Origin: Chryseobacterium gleum
GTDB taxonomy: Bacteria > Bacteroidota > Bacteroidia > Flavobacteriales_D > Sanyastnellaceae
Direction: 5' to 3'
Assembly (NCBI GenBank): GCA_945878635.1
Contig: CAMCTV010000002.1
Location: 1-64,000 of the forward strand
DNA: 64,000 nucleotides
Below, in pieces: positions 43,665-53,962 of this stretch; position 1 is the stretch's first letter, and every line of letters starts with the position of its first letter. The translations under genes and the position numbers were made by a program. Below the pieces are notes generated by a model that was not told the DNA's origin, ran no database searches, and saw nothing but the letters and a program-made list of their open reading frames with translations.

Positions 43665-46600
43665 CCCATTCAGTGTAAATCGAATAGCAATTCCAGAATT
43701 GATGTTGGTATTGTTGAAGGAATTGGAAATCTTGGGTTTGTTGAACTGGTGATCGTAGAAGAAACGCAAGGTCAACTTGTCACTAACAGCCATATCTGCA
43801 CTGGTCTTCAAACTCCACAAGGTCTGACCTGCAGTAATCTGATTTTGTTGCTCAACAATTTTGCGAATCATGGTCACATTATCCCGCATGGTCAAATCCG
43901 CACGCAAAGTCAAGGTTGTACTCTTTAACAACTTCATAGGGAACTTCTTTCCCTTGATTTTGGCAATTGGATTAGGAATGTCGGTGAACTTATAACCCGT
44001 CCCAATCACAAAACTATTGCTTCTGTTTTCCGTGACCTGATTATTGGCCAATCCCAAAGCAATGGTGCGGTCGCGCTTCATTTCCACTTTGATTTGTGGA
44101 TCATTGCTCTTTTTGGTCTTCACAGTCATATCAAATCCCAACATTGGTGACATGGACTCTGTAATGGTAACCGTGTTGATCTGCTTCTGTGCTATCCAGT
44201 TGGGCTGAGCGTTGGCATCCAACGCGGTGGGACGTCCCAACATGTCCTGCTCAAAATTCAAATTGGTTACATAACTCGCATTCACCGTTGACTTGTATTG
44301 GTGATTGATGGTGAATTGCTTAAAATACTTCTTCACGCTTTCCAATTTCGTTAATCCGTCATAACTCACTTTCCAGTTGGGTTGTGCTGACGTTTTGAAT
44401 GGATTTAATGAAACCTCACTGGTGCTTTTTCCGCTGTAGGCCGCTATAAATGCTGGAATAATAACATCTTGCGCTGTCCCTCCAAACCCTTGATAATAAC
44501 CGGCACTATCGACATCATTCAACTGATAGTTGATGGTATTCAATCTTCCAGAAATCTCTTGACGGTAGGCAATTAAATTCAAAAATGGGTCCGACATGTT
44601 TCCATTGCCCTTGTCATCTCTGGCAAAAGCTGTAGCCCAAGTGTTGATGGAGGCACTGAAGTTTCCAGTCTCCATAGGAGATTGGAACTGGTACTCCATA
44701 GAATCTGCAGAGTACCTGAAGAAACTGGTTAAGTTTCTTCCATCTTGACGATTGGCCGTCAATTCTATTTTCAAATACTTAATGGGCTCAATGGATGCCT
44801 TGGCGTTCCAGGTTGTACTTGATGTTTCTGTATATTGATTGTTCTGATAAGGAGAACCCACTACATAACCGCCATTGGCCATGTCCAATGCAAAATTACG
44901 ATCTGTCAAATCCCCTCGCCAATCGGTATTTTGCTGTCCCAAAACAAACCCAATGCCCGGTGCAGTAAATTGATTATTCAATCCCAATAATCCCGCCCGC
45001 TGGTTGTATCCGGGCAACATCATCCCTTCATTCTTGGTGTAACTCATATTGGCATTGCGCACCATCATTAAGAAGCGCAGTGCAACATCTGACCAAACAA
45101 TCGGCTCCTTCTTGTCCTTCTTATCCAGGTCCTTTCCAAACCCATCCTTGTTGTCCGGACTTTCCTTGTCTGCCTTCTTCTTGTCGTCCTTCTTCTTGCC
45201 TTGGTTGATCTCCTTCAACTTGGGAACCTTGTTGTACAACGTTTCAAAATTGGCCGTTGCATTAAAGTTCAACTGACGCGAATTCTGAATTTTATTGCCC
45301 AATGTATCCTGCGTGAACGGCGCACGATCCCAACGGAAGCTAGAACCATATTTGACATCCGAATTCACAAAATCAATCAATGGAAATTTGTCAAAAGGCA
45401 ACTTATAAGATGCATTGAATTGGTGGTTGTAAATCGTCGGCTCACCCATGCTCAAAATGTTTTGACGTACGGTATCCTTATAAGCCTCATACCAATCTTT
45501 ATCTTCTCTGTTTATTACACCGCGTGGCTCACGTATCAACGCTGTTGTAGACGCTGTCAAATCCATCTTGATGCTCTTGGTCAAATCATACTTGACATTG
45601 TAATTGCGGTTCCAACTCCAGTTCTTTTGCGCTTGTGTTTGAATCAACATGTCACTGTAGATACCCGATAACTCCAAAGTATTGTTCCGAATTCTACTCG
45701 TCTCATAGGAACGATTCATATCGGTATGGAATCCAACGGATTTGATACCTGGATAAAAGTTGAATTCCTTGATCCACTTCAAATAAGGCGAAGTTTTAAC
45801 CAATGGCAACTTGGCAAATGGTTTGATCTCCTTAGGTTTGTTGGTAAAGGCGTAATCAAAAGCTCCTGTGTATTGCTTGTTCAAACGCCAGTCGATATTG
45901 ATGTCGCGGAAGTAAATTTCATTGTAAGAATAACTCACAGAGAAATTATCGATGGCGTAAAATTTTGGCTTATCTCCCCCACCAGCAGCTGCTGCGGGCG
46001 CACCAGGCGCGGGTGGCGCAGCTCCACCTGCATCCTCCTTGGCTCCTTTTTTGGGTGCAATCTTTACGTTGGTCACGTTGATGCTTCGCCGGCGCGTCAT
46101 CGTCTGCGACTTTTGTTTCAATGGTTTTGAAAGATTGGGCAAATCATTCAATTCCAAATCCGGCTGCAAAGGACTGTAACGCGGGGTTGAAACATTTTCT
46201 GAATAACCCATGAACAAAGGCAATTGTACTCCCCAATTCTCTGGCATCAATTTGCCCATTTGAATGGTAGTACTGGCATCCACACCAGTCTTGGTCTCCT
46301 GTTGCCTTTGCTGTACTTTTTGTTCTACAGATCCCCACCCTGGCGTACTGATGTTTCCAGCAACATTGACTGTGGCCAAATCCGCCAGTTGTGCTGTCAT
46401 CCGTCCTACGGCAGCCCAACCAGACGTATTATCAAACTCTGAAAGACGCAACTCATTCACCCAAATGGTCGCACATTTGGCCAATCCATCATCGTTTTTG
46501 ACAAAACTATTTTTCTTGTCATCCGGATTGCGAACCCCAATCATCAATACCGTGACATTGGAGACATTGGGATTACCCTTTACTGAAATGCGCACATTCT

Positions 46601-49600
46601 CCGTAAGCATTTTTGAAAACTCTTGCAAAGCGCTGAATCCCGCAGGTCGATTGGCTTTCAGGTCTTGCAAATCTTTGATAAGAATGTCAAAGTTGTTTTC
46701 CTCTGGCCAGATATCGTTGTCATCATCCGTGAACCAAGGAGTCACAGACATGGGCATCTCATACTCGTAATAGTTTTGGTCAAAATCAGAACCCAAACGC
46801 ACAAACACTGTCAAATCTTTGTTCTTTAATGCACTTTCTACTCCCTTGGCTTCCATGTGGGCAAACATTCGTAAACGCTTGTACTGACGCATGTCAAAGG
46901 TTACATTTCGGTATGCGGCCTTGGCATCACCATCGTTCAAATTACAAACGGTCATGGACAATGATTGCTCATTCATGCTGCGCAAATTGGCCGAAGCTAC
47001 ATCCTGCTCGCGAATAATTCCCGGGGGCACGGTGTAAGGAACTGGCTCACGGTTTCCGTTCTCTTCAATGTTTACTGCAGCAATGTCAAACTCAGTGGGT
47101 TCATCGTCATTGGGCTCCAATTCTTGTGGTCCCAAAAGACTACTGTCAAATTTGCGCCACTCACCACGCACCAATTCCAATCGCGCAAAACGCAAAGTAA
47201 CTGGCTGCTCCCAACCTTTTAGGAACATACGAATATATCGGATGGAACGAAAATCTGGAATGTTGCCTATGCGCTTTTCAAACTCTTTGATGGGTACTTT
47301 GAATTGATACCACCTAATTTCTCTTTCCTCACCATCGGCCGTAGTTTTGGTCGTCACAAAACTGTCCGTTATGTAATTGTCACCAATGTTATTCTCGCCC
47401 AAATCACCGGGACGCAAGCTCACTTTGTACTGAAAGTAACTTTCTATTTGATTCAATGTAATGTCCTGATTGATGTCCTCCGTATTGGGAACTGTTGTTG
47501 CTGCTATGGGATAACCTTCTGGACTAGATGTATTGGAGTTGCCCTCATAACCATTGAATTGTTTGTAACGCTCAATGGTATTCAAGTTTTCTTGGTCACT
47601 CTGGCTGCCTCTGAAATAACGGAAATCATCTGCTGCTGGATCTTGTGCAATTTTTCCGTACGCATCTGCTGTCACATGCCCCTGAACAGATGACAACCAT
47701 TGCGAAAAAAACGTTTGCTCCCCACCTGATGTCAAACCATCAATACCGATGTCCTGCTGTGCATAAGATCCTGTTGTGTTGTCAAACGCATTGACAACAT
47801 TGAAAGTGGAAGGATTGGGATAAATGCCCCATGTCCCTTGAAGCGTGGGCAATGGATTATTGTCTGTTGGGTAACCATTCTCAAATGACAACTGAGAATC
47901 GTTCAATACATCTTCTGATACATTACCCAAGTTGAAATACAAGTCACCACCATTGTCATTGGGAGAATCCTCATGAAAAGGATCCATCAACCAGAATTGA
48001 ATAAACTGAACGTTACTCATTTCAAAATCCGTGGTGGTCAATGCGCGCTGAATACCTCCCCAACGGGTTTCTGGATCATTCAGAAATCCATCTTCACTCA
48101 ATCCGGATGAATAGCCTGGAACGCCATCAGGGTCGTCAAAGTTGTAAGGTCCACGTTCATTGGGATAGTAAGTCAAATCAAGTGTAGCAATGTTGGGAGG
48201 TGTTCCTGGAGGCAATTGGCGGTTGGGGAAAACCTCAGACTCCAAAACTTCTCGCATGCGGTGATCACTCTGCATGGCTGCATCCACATTGGGAGGCGTC
48301 AAAGCATTGGATCGATAAAACAATGGATCGATAACATACCAACTCAAACGTGCACGGTTGTAATTGTAAATCAAACTGTCTTCGATATTTCCTTCAGGAA
48401 ACAAGCCTTGTTGCAGTTTAGGAGTACTGGCCAAAAACCATTGGTTGATGGTGCGCAAATCAATGATGCTTTGGCTTCCTTCAAAGTCGTCAATATAGGA
48501 ATTACCGATCTTAGAAATGGCCTTGCTGTGACCTGGGAAAAGCTTGGCAGCTTCTCCATTAAAGGTGATGGTCGACTTGGCTTTGGTTTTAATAAAAGGC
48601 AAGCGATCAATCATCTCTGTGATGAAAGGAATTTCTTCTTGGTAATTGAAATCCGCTCCCAGCACCCAGTTGTTCACTGGCTCATCACCTATGTTGACTT
48701 TCTGCGTCAATGGCCTTTCCCGCAGGTTCATCACCGTAGATCCAACGGTCAATTTATCACTGAACTTGTAATCAAAACGACTACCGATCATGGTCTTGAA
48801 TTGCATGTTGAACAATGAATTGCTCTCCACAGAAACCTTGATGGGATTGCCACTGTTCATCACCCCTTCATTGATGATTTTTACACGACCCAAATTGTAG
48901 TCCACTGTATAGTCCTGCCCCTCTACCAATTTAATGCTCCCCGATGTGACACTCACCGATCCTTGCGGAATGTTCATCGCATTCAAAGAGATGTCAGAAC
49001 CAGAAGCACTTTGATATTGTCCTTTAATTCTAAATCGATTCAACTGTGGAAAGTTAATCTGCGCAGAAGTTTTTGTACTATCATACAACGGTTGAAAAAC
49101 CACTTGGCTAATCATTTGCTGTGCCGTTGATGTATTTCCGAGGCCTGCAATAATCTCATTGGACAAATGTTGGCCAAAGGGTTCCACATGCGGAAAAAAT
49201 ATCCTACCTGTTTGAGCATCAATCAAACCACCTTGCGTGGCAGCATTGGGAACAAAGTCAAAGAAGGCATCGGGATAAGGCATTTGTTGATTATCAATGC
49301 GGTCCAAGTCCAATACCTGCAGCAGCAATTTTCCAGACAAGGGTTCGCGCTGAATGCTGTTCATGTTCACTCCCGTAGACGGGTTGTTGTACCAAACGTC
49401 CAGACGGAAATTCTCTGGAGAAACCCCAAAAGCGCCCAAGTTGTAAACGTTCTTCATCATGTTATCCCACAATGGAGCGGGATCGCCGTTGCTCAACTTG
49501 ACCATGGTGATGGACGACTTCAACATTTTTAGCACCAACGCATTGGGCGCCGCAACTCCATCTTGAGAGAATGTTCCCACTTGATAGGTCTGTCCGTTCT

Positions 49601-51038
49601 GGGTGTATTCAAAGGCAACACCCAGAACTTCCGCGTTGTTGAGGGCTTGCTTCAACGAGATAAAACCCAATCGGGCATTGTAGGTAAATTCAGAACTTGT
49701 CAATTTTCTTGCATTTCCGACGCGCTCATAATGCACCCCTTGTTTCAAACCCAGTCCCAAAGCCTGAATGGCAGGATTGGCATTTGTGAATCCCAGAATT
49801 TCTGGAGCACCCATCATCACATCATACAACGCGTTGTTGTCATTGTCCGGATTGGGAATCTGGTTGGGATTCATCAAACCCTGGAAGGCATAATCCGTTG
49901 ACATGTAATTTTGACTTTCTCCCAAATCAGAGAAGGTCAAAATATTTCTTACATCCTGCGTATTGGCTTGTTGGTTCACTACCCAAACTTCTATCCTCGT
50001 AATGTTGGCACCACTATTCACCACCGGCAAAGTCTCCATGGCCTTGTCATAACTGTTTCTAAAGAAACCAGATAAGAAGTAGTGACGATTCGCTTCGTAA
50101 TTGTCAGCGGCGATATCAAACTGCTGGGTCTGTGCACCTCCTTGAACGGTGATTTCCTTGCGCTCCCCTTTTTGCTGAGAAAGAACTGTGGTGTTTTTTA
50201 ACTTGCCCCATTGGGTTTCAATCTTGGCGCCAAACAAGCTAGAGCTCCCTTGTATCAAGGATCCTGAAAGAGGCATCTGAACGGTACCCAATTCAATTTT
50301 CTTTACAATTTGATCCTCATCACCGGTGTATCCCAACTTCATTTGATTCTCAAAATCAAACTGGCTCTCCGTGTTGTAATTGACATTGAGCTTCATTCGG
50401 GTTCCAATGTTACCCGTTACATTGAGCTGAATTTTTTGATCAAAATTGAAGGTGGTTACCTTTCGTTGGCGTTCCGGAATCCTTGGATTGTCCACCTTGG
50501 ACATGTTCATTCCAAAGGTCAATTCAGCGCTACCCTGCGGTCGAATCTCAATTTCATTGGATCCAAAAATATTTTCAAATGCTTCAGATTGAATTTTAAA
50601 AACAGGAGCAAACTCTCTCTTGGCTTGGTCATCCTCTTCTACCAGCTCTTTCCAATAAGCTGTTACATTGTCTTTTAATTGAAAATCCATGAACTCCTCA
50701 CGGGTCATTTGCGTGGCACTTCTGAAATCAATTCTATCACCTATCTTCTGTGAAACCTCATACATGCCCGTCACAGGATTGTACTCCACATGGTACTTGA
50801 TGTTTTTTGGAAGTGGAATGGCTATTCCTGAAGGATTGGGGGTAGGGTTGATTGGATCTTGATTGGGCCAAATGGGCGGTGGTGTTGCAGTATCCGCAAC
50901 AGCCGCGGTTACTGAATTGCGTCTGATATAATGAACAGCGTTTTCAATGGTGGTAACAGACAGGGCTACCCAAGAGGAAACCGCCGTGATAACAGCAATA
51001 AAAACCCAATGAACGATATGCCCAAAACTACGCCTCAC
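43662..51038 (-). CDS. sprA: SprA, outer-membrane translocon of the type IX secretion system
   Basis: A 2458-residue protein, the expected size (about 2400) for SprA/Sov, the giant single-chain barrel through which T9SS cargo crosses the outer membrane. The N-terminus has a hydrophobic signal segment (VHWVFIAVITAVSSWVALSV), then the recognisable SprA motifs PLPKNIKYHVEYNPVTGMYEV, GMNMSKVDNPRIPERQRK, SLFGAKIETQWGKL, KAISKIGNSYIDDFEGS and DNFSVSYSYNEIYFRDINIDW. Two low-complexity inserts occur: an Ala/Pro/Gly-rich linker (about 45970-46060) and a Lys/Asp-rich loop (about 45110-45215). The start is GTG 51038, immediately after the ruvA stop in the same frame. The eight full-length T9SS cargo genes nearby encode natural clients. 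Confidence 0.96.
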   Translation of the reverse strand: MRRSFGHIVHWVFIAVITAVSSWVALSVTTIENAVHYIRRNSVTAAVADTATPPPIWPNQDPINPTPNPSGIAIPLPKNIKYHVEYNPVTGMYEVSQKIGDRIDFRSATQMTREEFMDFQLKDNVTAYWKELVEEDDQAKREFAPVFKIQSEAFENIFGSNEIEIRPQGSAELTFGMNMSKVDNPRIPERQRKVTTFNFDQKIQLNVTGNIGTRMKLNVNYNTESQFDFENQMKLGYTGDEDQIVKKIELGTVQMPLSGSLIQGSSSLFGAKIETQWGKLKNTTVLSQQKGERKEITVQGGAQTQQFDIAADNYEANRHYFLSGFFRNSYDKAMETLPVVNSGANITRIEVWVVNQQANTQDVRNILTFSDLGESQNYMSTDYAFQGLMNPNQIPNPDNDNNALYDVMMGAPEILGFTNANPAIQALGLGLKQGVHYERVGNARKLTSSEFTYNARLGFISLKQALNNAEVLGVAFEYTQNGQTYQVGTFSQDGVAAPNALVLKMLKSSITMVKLSNGDPAPLWDNMMKNVYNLGAFGVSPENFRLDVWYNNPSTGVNMNSIQREPLSGKLLLQVLDLDRIDNQQMPYPDAFFDFVPNAATQGGLIDAQTGRIFFPHVEPFGQHLSNEIIAGLGNTSTAQQMISQVVFQPLYDSTKTSAQINFPQLNRFRIKGQYQSASGSDISLNAMNIPQGSVSVTSGSIKLVEGQDYTVDYNLGRVKIINEGVMNSGNPIKVSVESNSLFNMQFKTMIGSRFDYKFSDKLTVGSTVMNLRERPLTQKVNIGDEPVNNWVLGADFNYQEEIPFITEMIDRLPFIKTKAKSTITFNGEAAKLFPGHSKAISKIGNSYIDDFEGSQSIIDLRTINQWFLASTPKLQQGLFPEGNIEDSLIYNYNRARLSWYVIDPLFYRSNALTPPNVDAAMQSDHRMREVLESEVFPNRQLPPGTPPNIATLDLTYYPNERGPYNFDDPDGVPGYSSGLSEDGFLNDPETRWGGIQRALTTTDFEMSNVQFIQFWLMDPFHEDSPNDNGGDLYFNLGNVSEDVLNDSQLSFENGYPTDNNPLPTLQGTWGIYPNPSTFNVVNAFDNTTGSYAQQDIGIDGLTSGGEQTFFSQWLSSVQGHVTADAYGKIAQDPAADDFRYFRGSQSDQENLNTIERYKQFNGYEGNSNTSSPEGYPIAATTVPNTEDINQDITLNQIESYFQYKVSLRPGDLGENNIGDNYITDSFVTTKTTADGEEREIRWYQFKVPIKEFEKRIGNIPDFRSIRYIRMFLKGWEQPVTLRFARLELVRGEWRKFDSSLLGPQELEPNDDEPTEFDIAAVNIEENGNREPVPYTVPPGIIREQDVASANLRSMNEQSLSMTVCNLNDGDAKAAYRNVTFDMRQYKRLRMFAHMEAKGVESALKNKDLTVFVRLGSDFDQNYYEYEMPMSVTPWFTDDDNDIWPEENNFDILIKDLQDLKANRPAGFSALQEFSKMLTENVRISVKGNPNVSNVTVLMIGVRNPDDKKNSFVKNDDGLAKCATIWVNELRLSEFDNTSGWAAVGRMTAQLADLATVNVAGNISTPGWGSVEQKVQQRQQETKTGVDASTTIQMGKLMPENWGVQLPLFMGYSENVSTPRYSPLQPDLELNDLPNLSKPLKQKSQTMTRRRSINVTNVKIAPKKGAKEDAGGAAPPAPGAPAAAAGGGDKPKFYAIDNFSVSYSYNEIYFRDINIDWRLNKQYTGAFDYAFTNKPKEIKPFAKLPLVKTSPYLKWIKEFNFYPGIKSVGFHTDMNRSYETSRIRNNTLELSGIYSDMLIQTQAQKNWSWNRNYNVKYDLTKSIKMDLTASTTALIREPRGVINREDKDWYEAYKDTVRQNILSMGEPTIYNHQFNASYKLPFDKFPLIDFVNSDVKYGSSFRWDRAPFTQDTLGNKIQNSRQLNFNATANFETLYNKVPKLKEINQGKKKDDKKKADKESPDNKDGFGKDLDKKDKKEPIVWSDVALRFLMMVRNANMSYTKNEGMMLPGYNQRAGLLGLNNQFTAPGIGFVLGQQNTDWRGDLTDRNFALDMANGGYVVGSPYQNNQYTETSSTTWNAKASIEPIKYLKIELTANRQDGRNLTSFFRYSADSMEYQFQSPMETGNFSASINTWATAFARDDKGNGNMSDPFLNLIAYRQEISGRLNTINYQLNDVDSAGYYQGFGGTAQDVIIPAFIAAYSGKSTSEVSLNPFKTSAQPNWKVSYDGLTKLESVKKYFKQFTINHQYKSTVNASYVTNLNFEQDMLGRPTALDANAQPNWIAQKQINTVTITESMSPMLGFDMTVKTKKSNDPQIKVEMKRDRTIALGLANNQVTENRSNSFVIGTGYKFTDIPNPIAKIKGKKFPMKLLKSTTLTLRADLTMRDNVTMIRKIVEQQNQITAGQTLWSLKTSADMAVSDKLTLRFFYDHQFNKPKISNSFNNTNINSGIAIRFTLNG

Positions 51039-51632
51039 TTAAATCTGCTTCAATACCCATTTGATCCATTCTTCCAATCCTGCATTGGGCCATTCTTTCA
51101 TCACCTTATCCAAGGTTTTTTCAGCTTTGGTTTTGTCCAATCCCAATGAGGACAGGGCTAATAACGCATCATGCTTTTGAATATTGTATGCAATTCCAGA
51201 TTTCTCAGTGGTGCTCATATTCTCCAATTTGCCCATTTTATCGTGCAAATCAACAATCATGCGCTCCGCAGTTTTCTCACCAATTCCCTTGATTCGCTTT
51301 AAACTGGCCACATCTTTCTGAACAATAATGGTCCTCAATTCATCTGCGGTTAAACTGGACAACACGACACGTGCAGTGTTGGGGCCTACACCACTCACCG
51401 AAATCAATTTTTTAAATACCTCGCGGTCTTCCGCATTGCTGAAGCCATACATCACCAATGAGAAATCATTCCCATTGACGTGCATGTGGGTGAACAAAGT
51501 CACCTCTCCTCCGTCAGGCAACTGGCTATAAGTGCTCAGTGGTATTTGGATCAAATAGCCCATTCCGTTCACATCAATAACAGCGTGAACCGGGCTTTTT
51601 TCCAATAGTTTTCCCCTAATACTCGTTACCAT
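51039..51632 (-). CDS. ruvA: Holliday junction branch-migration protein RuvA
   Basis: A 197-residue protein that binds four-way junctions and loads the RuvB motor. The N-terminal OB domain (SIRGKLLEKSPVHAVIDVNGMGYLI), two helix-hairpin-helix motifs (LISVSGVGPNTARVVLSSL and LKRIKGIGEKTAERMIVDLHDK) and the small C-terminal domain contacting RuvB (ALLALSSLGLDKTKAEKTLDKVM) are all intact. Its TAA is followed at once by the sprA GTG in the same frame. A candidate promoter box lies 24 bases before the ATG. Confidence 0.96.
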   Translation of the reverse strand: MVTSIRGKLLEKSPVHAVIDVNGMGYLIQIPLSTYSQLPDGGEVTLFTHMHVNGNDFSLVMYGFSNAEDREVFKKLISVSGVGPNTARVVLSSLTADELRTIIVQKDVASLKRIKGIGEKTAERMIVDLHDKMGKLENMSTTEKSGIAYNIQKHDALLALSSLGLDKTKAEKTLDKVMKEWPNAGLEEWIKWVLKQI

Positions 51633-51656
51633 AGCCTCTCATTTTTTTGAAAGGCT

Positions 51657-51664
51657 CGAAAATA
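51657..51664 (-). promoter_or_regulatory. Candidate -7 box of ruvA-sprA
   Basis: TATTTTCG on the minus strand is one change from TAnnTTTG and ends 24 bases before the ruvA ATG, in the 49-base gap after maeB. Confidence 0.4.
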
Positions 51665-51681
51665 CAAAAAAACCCGCAATT

Positions 51682-53961
51682 TTATGCGCGTCCCGTACCC
51701 TTGAATTGAGCATCCACCACAGCAATTCGGATCATGTTGATGATTTCCCTTACCGAGCAACCCATTTGAAGGATATGATAACTGTGATTCATACCCAACA
51801 ATACGGGTCCTATGACCTCATATCCTGCCGTTTCTTGCAATAATTTATAAGCAATGTTTCCAGCGGAAAGGTTGGGGAAAATCAGGGTATTGACCTGATT
51901 TCCCACCAATTTGGAGAAAGGGAAATTCTCCTCCATCATTTCCTGATTCAACGCAAAATTGGCCTGTAACTCACCATCCACCAAAAGATTGGGATGATCG
52001 CGCTGCAGAATAGCCGATGCTTTGGCCATTTTCATCGGATCTTTTCCTTTTGCCGAACCAAAATTGGAATAACTCAACAGCGCAATGCGCGGCGTAATCT
52101 TCATCTTACTAATGGACTCTGCCACCCTTAAGGTAATTTCTACAATATCCTCAGCAGATGGGTCCTCATTGACCGTTGTATCTGCAATAAACAAAGGCCC
52201 TTTCAAGGTTTGCACGATGTACATACCGCAAACTTTCTTCACTCCCTCAGCAGGTCCAATGACTTGTAATCCGGGACGAATAACTTTGGAATAATTTCGG
52301 GTCATTCCGCTGATCATGGCATCTGCCATGCCTGTTTCCACCATCATCGCTCCAAAATAATTCCTTTCACGCATTGACCTTACTGCATCAGTAAAGGTGA
52401 CTCCTCGGCGTTGTTTTCTTTCAAAATAAATTTGTCCAAATCGCTCTCTATTGGCATCATTGGCTTCTACACGTGGATCAAAGATTTGAGCATCGCGCAA
52501 ATCAATGTCCCATTCTTCCATCAACTCGCGAATGCGTTTTTCATTACCCAACAAAATGGGAATGGCGCATCCTTCATCTTTGGCGGCCTCTGCAGCTTTT
52601 AGAATTTTAATATTCTCACCTTCTGCAAAAACCACACGCTTGGGTGATTTTCTGGCACGTTCAGCAATTCCTCTGGACAGGGCGTTGTCACGACCAATGC
52701 GATTCAACAACTCTGCCTTATAGGCTTCCTCATCTTTCATTGGGAGCTTGGCCACTCCACTTTCTACTGCTGCCTTGGCCACTGCTGTAGATACAACGTA
52801 AATCAAACGCGGATCCAATGGCTTGGGAATAATGTAATCCCTACCAAAACTCAATGATTGCAAGTTGTAAGCTTGTACAACTTCCTCTGGAACCGATTCC
52901 TTGGCCAATGCAGCCAACGCATGCACAGCTGCCAACTTCATTTCATTGTTGATACAACGTGCACGCACATCCAAAGCACCACGGAAAATGAACGGGAATC
53001 CCAATACGTTGTTCACTTGGTTGGGATGATCACTGCGCCCTGTTGCCATAATCACATCAGGACGGGCAGCCAATGCTTCATCGTAAGATATCTCCGGATT
53101 GGGATTGGCCAAAGCAAATACCACGGGGTTGTCTGCCATGGCAACAATCATTTCTTGGGTAACAATGTTTCCTTGAGACAAACCCAAAAAAACATCTGCT
53201 CCTACCATGGCTTCTGCCAAGGTTCCCAGGTTGTATTCTGTAGCAAATCTTCTTTTGCGGTGATCCAAATCTTGGCGATCTGTTGTAATCAACCCCTTTG
53301 AATCATACATGAAAATATTATTGGGGTCCCCACCCAATTGTATCATCATGTCCACGCAACTCAAAGCAGCTGCGCCAGCACCACTCACTACTATCTTCAC
53401 CGCTCCGATCTTCTTCTCGGCCAATTCCAAGGCATTGATTAACGCCGCGCTGCTGATGATGGCCGTTCCGTGCTGGTCATCATGCATGATGGGGATGTCC
53501 AACTCTGCCTTCAATCGTTCCTCTATTTCAAAAGCCTCAGGGGCCTTTAAATCCTCCAAATTGATGCCACCAAAAGTGGGCGAAATATTTTTTACCGTAT
53601 TGATGAATTCATCCACATCCGTGGCTTTCACTTCAATATCAATGCTATCGATGTCTGCAAAAATCTTGAACAACATGCACTTCCCCTCCATCACTGGCTT
53701 AGAAGCTTCTGGACCCAAATTTCCCAAACCCAAAATGGCTGTTCCATTGGAAATAACAGCTACCAAATTTCCCTTGGCGGTGTAGCGGTATACATCATCC
53801 GGATTCTCTGCTATGGCCAAAACTGGCTCAGCTACGCCTGGTGAATAAGCCAAGGCCAAGTCACGTTGTGAACTGTGCGGTTTGGTGGGAATAATTTCCA
53901 ACTTACCGGGTCTTCCCTGCTCGTGATAATCCAGAGCGTCTTTCTTTTTAATGGCTTCCAT
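51682..53961 (-). CDS. maeB: NADP-dependent malic enzyme with phosphotransacetylase-like domain
   Basis: A 759-residue enzyme that decarboxylates malate to pyruvate and makes NADPH. The malic-enzyme part (about 1-420) has LALAYSPGVAEPVLAI, PIMHDDQHGTAIISSAAL and the dinucleotide loop VVSGAGAAALSCVDMM. The C-terminal 320 residues are a phosphotransacetylase-like domain (VVFAEGENIKILKAA, DAMISGMTRNYSKVIRPGLQVIG), which in MaeB is regulatory and senses acetyl-CoA or acetyl phosphate. The start is ATG 53961 (MEAIKKKDALDYHEQGRPGK); a longer in-frame start at 54042 would run back into the epimerase gene. Order maeB-ruvA-sprA is, to my recollection, conserved in Flavobacteriia. Confidence 0.95.
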   Translation of the reverse strand: MEAIKKKDALDYHEQGRPGKLEIIPTKPHSSQRDLALAYSPGVAEPVLAIAENPDDVYRYTAKGNLVAVISNGTAILGLGNLGPEASKPVMEGKCMLFKIFADIDSIDIEVKATDVDEFINTVKNISPTFGGINLEDLKAPEAFEIEERLKAELDIPIMHDDQHGTAIISSAALINALELAEKKIGAVKIVVSGAGAAALSCVDMMIQLGGDPNNIFMYDSKGLITTDRQDLDHRKRRFATEYNLGTLAEAMVGADVFLGLSQGNIVTQEMIVAMADNPVVFALANPNPEISYDEALAARPDVIMATGRSDHPNQVNNVLGFPFIFRGALDVRARCINNEMKLAAVHALAALAKESVPEEVVQAYNLQSLSFGRDYIIPKPLDPRLIYVVSTAVAKAAVESGVAKLPMKDEEAYKAELLNRIGRDNALSRGIAERARKSPKRVVFAEGENIKILKAAEAAKDEGCAIPILLGNEKRIRELMEEWDIDLRDAQIFDPRVEANDANRERFGQIYFERKQRRGVTFTDAVRSMRERNYFGAMMVETGMADAMISGMTRNYSKVIRPGLQVIGPAEGVKKVCGMYIVQTLKGPLFIADTTVNEDPSAEDIVEITLRVAESISKMKITPRIALLSYSNFGSAKGKDPMKMAKASAILQRDHPNLLVDGELQANFALNQEMMEENFPFSKLVGNQVNTLIFPNLSAGNIAYKLLQETAGYEVIGPVLLGMNHSYHILQMGCSVREIINMIRIAVVDAQFKGTGRA

Positions 53962-53962
53962 T

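Noticed and set aside
45049-50678. Numerous open frames on the plus strand opposite sprA
   Set aside because: sprA is continuous, conserved and full length, and the opposite frames lack recognisable domains or promoters.
51036-51041. A RuvA-SprA fusion protein
   Set aside because: The stop codon is intact, both proteins have complete normal termini, and SprA needs an N-terminal signal. Read-through is possible but not supported.
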